This document shows positions 18,750 through 20,308 of a DNA stretch of 20,308 bases, piece by piece. The DNA is taken from NCBI GenBank assembly GCA_004151065.3, contig NWUY0300016502.1:7964-28271 (forward strand). The letters run 5' to 3'. This DNA comes from Larix sibirica (Eukaryota > Streptophyta > Pinopsida > Pinales > Pinaceae). Under the pieces are notes generated by a model that did no database searches, was not told the DNA's origin, and worked only from the letters and a program-made list of their open reading frames with translations. Positions within the stretch are counted from its first letter, which is position 1. Every line of letters begins with the position of its first letter. A program made the translations under genes and the position numbers.

Positions 18750-19285
18750 GAAAAAGCTAGCCCATATTTCTGGTCTCCTCGTCCTGCGGCTTCTTTAAGC
18801 TCAATTTTAACAGGGCCTCCAAGGGGAATCATGGGCCAATGGGGTTTGGTAGTATAGTAAGAAACCACAAAGGGGAATTACAAAGGTTAAGAACTGGCTT
18901 CATAGGTACTGAAACCAATAATGTAGCAGAAGTCGAAGGATTAATACATGGCATACAGATGGCCATCCACCACAGTTGGACCCCTCTCATCGTAGAAGGG
19001 GACTCTTAGGTCATCTTAAATATGATAAAAAGGATCCATAACGGGACTTCCAACACCAAAGTGGCATCTTCCTAGAGATTAGAAAGCCAGCTGGAGAGGT
19101 TGGCAGAGATCATGTGTCCTACGTTGGCAGTCTCATTTAGCCATGTCAGAAGGAATGGAAACAAGCTAGATGATATGCTGGCTAACATGAGGACTAATAC
19201 TCATTGATCCATTAATGCAAGTGCATGGGAAGAATTAGGTGACGAGATGGCCCAAGATAGATGTAAGGCGATCATGACCTGTTAG
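18750..19285 (+). pseudogene. LINE ORF2 C-terminal RNase H domain (RVT_3)
   Basis: After a frameshift between about 18700 and 18790 the reading is GFFKLNFNRASKGNHGP, where the first catalytic Asp (NFDGA in the family) is Asn (AAC 18809-18811). It continues GFGSIVRNHKGEL, TNNVAEVEGLIHGIQ with the Glu intact, IVEGDS with the Asp intact followed by a TAG in place of Gln (19007), and SHVRRNGNKLDDMLANM, the terminal His/Asp box. Stops at 19073 and 19205 fall at expected Trp and Arg positions. The frame then runs to TAG 19283-19285, taken as the original end. In plant L1s this domain removes element RNA from the hybrid. It is inactive here. Confidence 0.92.
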
Positions 19286-19900
19286 TTCTCAAAATGTACC
19301 ATCAAAAACTTAAGCGCTTTTATCAAATTAAAGTTAGATTTTCCAAAGAACCAAGCTTTTTGCATTGAGAGAAGAATGTCTACAGGTTTCAAACGCCAAC
19401 AAATGTTAAGTCAAGGGTTCCAGTCTCTAGTGCATACAAGTGTCAAGAAAATATATGCCCATTCCATCATCAAATACATTGTACCAAATGTCATATCATT
19501 TAAGTGATTGATCATGTCAAGCGTCCACACCAAGAAAAAGAGAGATCGTCCAGGTGCCACTAGTCCTCTGCATCAAGTTTCCATGCAAGTCATTTAAGTG
19601 CAACCGACACCAAGAGCCACAATCATCAAGGAGATAGTTGTCGAGGGGCCAAAAGCCATGCATTTTGTGTCGAGAGTATTTGAACGCATCCAAGTTTATT
19701 AATAATTAAAATGCTTCTCTTCCAAATGTCAAGCACCGAGACAAATCTAAGTGCCAGGTGCTCCCCAAGAAAATTTACAAGTCTCTAATGTCAAGCAAAG
19801 ACATCACTCAAAACAACCAAGTGACAAGTTGCATCATAGCATGCACCCCAGCCTCCAAGTGTTGACGCGGGTTTTAAGTGTACAGGGGAGAGTTTTCCAA
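19286..19900. other. LINE 3' flank with recurrent ATGTCAAGC-type motif; no gene
   Basis: No coding frame is readable. The decamer ATGTCAAGCA/G occurs at 19514-19523, 19726-19735 and 19788-19797, with related GTGTCAAGA at 19440, and CAAGTG/AAGTGCC words recur between them. This may be 3' UTR of the LINE, or internal sequence of a different LTR element. A purine-rich GTACAGGGGAGAG near 19880 could be a polypurine tract, but no LTR boundary is proven. Confidence 0.4.
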
Positions 19901-20308
19901 CTCGAGAGGCTGTGACATTGTAAGGGTTGAGTTATTAGTTTGAGTTTCTTTTATAGCCTGTTAGTATATTTTGGAAGTGTATGGAGGATGAGAAATCCTT
20001 TATGAACCTTTTTTTTATTTCTACTCAATGCAAATAATGTTCATGTCTTTGATATTCTGTAATAACTCTTATGAAAGATAGTGTTTTTATCCCTAGTTTC
20101 TTATTACAGATACAGATATTTGTATTCCTTTTTGCAAAATGTTTTTCTGTTTAAAGAATATTTATCAGTTTATATAATCAACTGTTTGTGGTTCTATGAC
20201 TTTTTCTCAAACTGTTTCATACATTGCTACTGTTTGTAGTCATAATGTTTTCAAATCATCCTTGTTTACCTTTTTCTTTCATATGCTTATAGGTCTGTGT
20301 TTTAGGCT
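19901..20308. other. AT-rich, T-run-containing flank; possible LTR fragment
   Basis: The segment has runs of T, recurrent ACTGTTTG words (for example near 20184 and 20230) and no open frame of note. Base composition and position after a purine-rich stretch would fit the start of an LTR, but only one copy lies within the window and no terminal repeats can be compared. Confidence 0.3.

Larger units (their letters stand above)
13560..19285 (+). mobile_element. near full-length L1-type non-LTR retrotransposon (plant LINE), inactive
   Basis: ORF1 (13560-14779) and ORF2 (14993-19285) lie in the order and proportions of plant L1 elements whose ORF2 ends in RNase H. Together they span about 5.7 kb. 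ORF2 can be traced through four consecutive frame segments: 14993 to about 15430, about 15440-16963, 16974 to about 18700, and about 18790-19285. Roughly 22 in-frame stops interrupt it. The order endonuclease, reverse transcriptase, zf-RVT, RNase H is complete. The 5' end is not defined, and no poly(A) tail or target-site duplication is seen. Confidence 0.95.

Noticed and set aside
1-20308. CRISPR array, bacterial operon or defence system
   Set aside because: No regularly spaced repeats, no ribosome binding sites before intact ORFs, and all recognisable proteins are eukaryotic retroelement relics.

Overview
The window reads as nuclear DNA of a seed plant, and most probably a gymnosperm. It is AT-rich and repeat-dense, and I see no intact host gene, rRNA gene or convincing tRNA gene. 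The plant call rests on a plant-type L1 LINE (a DUF4283/zinc-knuckle ORF1, and an ORF2 ending in RNase H) and on a Ty3/gypsy element carrying a second, archaeal-like RNase H. The gymnosperm assignment is inference from the density of old, heavily mutated retroelements; nothing diagnostic for a species is visible.

Layout. 1-116 is a tract of G and C runs, followed by about 1.5 kb without a recognisable gene. About 1,605-3,910 (minus strand) holds decayed coding sequence for a Lys/Glu-rich, coiled-coil-like protein I cannot name. About 4,510-8,270 (minus) is a broken Ty3/gypsy pol, readable in the order N-terminal region, extra RNase H, reverse transcriptase, RNase H, integrase. The coiled-coil relic therefore lies downstream of pol on the same strand. 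8,880-8,951 may be a short LINE 3' tail. 8,952-10,400 is featureless apart from a direct repeat. A 161-bp foldback element sits at 10,409-10,569. A plus-strand RNase H fragment (10,710-11,100) and a gag-like relic (11,713-12,200) follow. A minus-strand RNase H C-terminal fragment lies at 13,147-13,356.

The best-preserved object is a near full-length L1-type LINE on the plus strand, about 13,560-19,285. ORF1 carries DUF4283 and a zinc knuckle. ORF2 carries endonuclease, reverse transcriptase, zf-RVT and RNase H. It has several frameshifts and about 22 in-frame stops, yet the two Asp of the reverse transcriptase active-site box are intact. About 1 kb of 3' flank follows without a visible poly(A) tail.

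None of these elements could encode a working polyprotein as it stands. In-frame stops that replace conserved Trp, Gln or Arg codons, and Asp-to-Asn changes at active sites, recur in separate elements. This fits long silencing with deamination of methylated cytosine. No CRISPR array, operon structure or bacterial-type signal is present.
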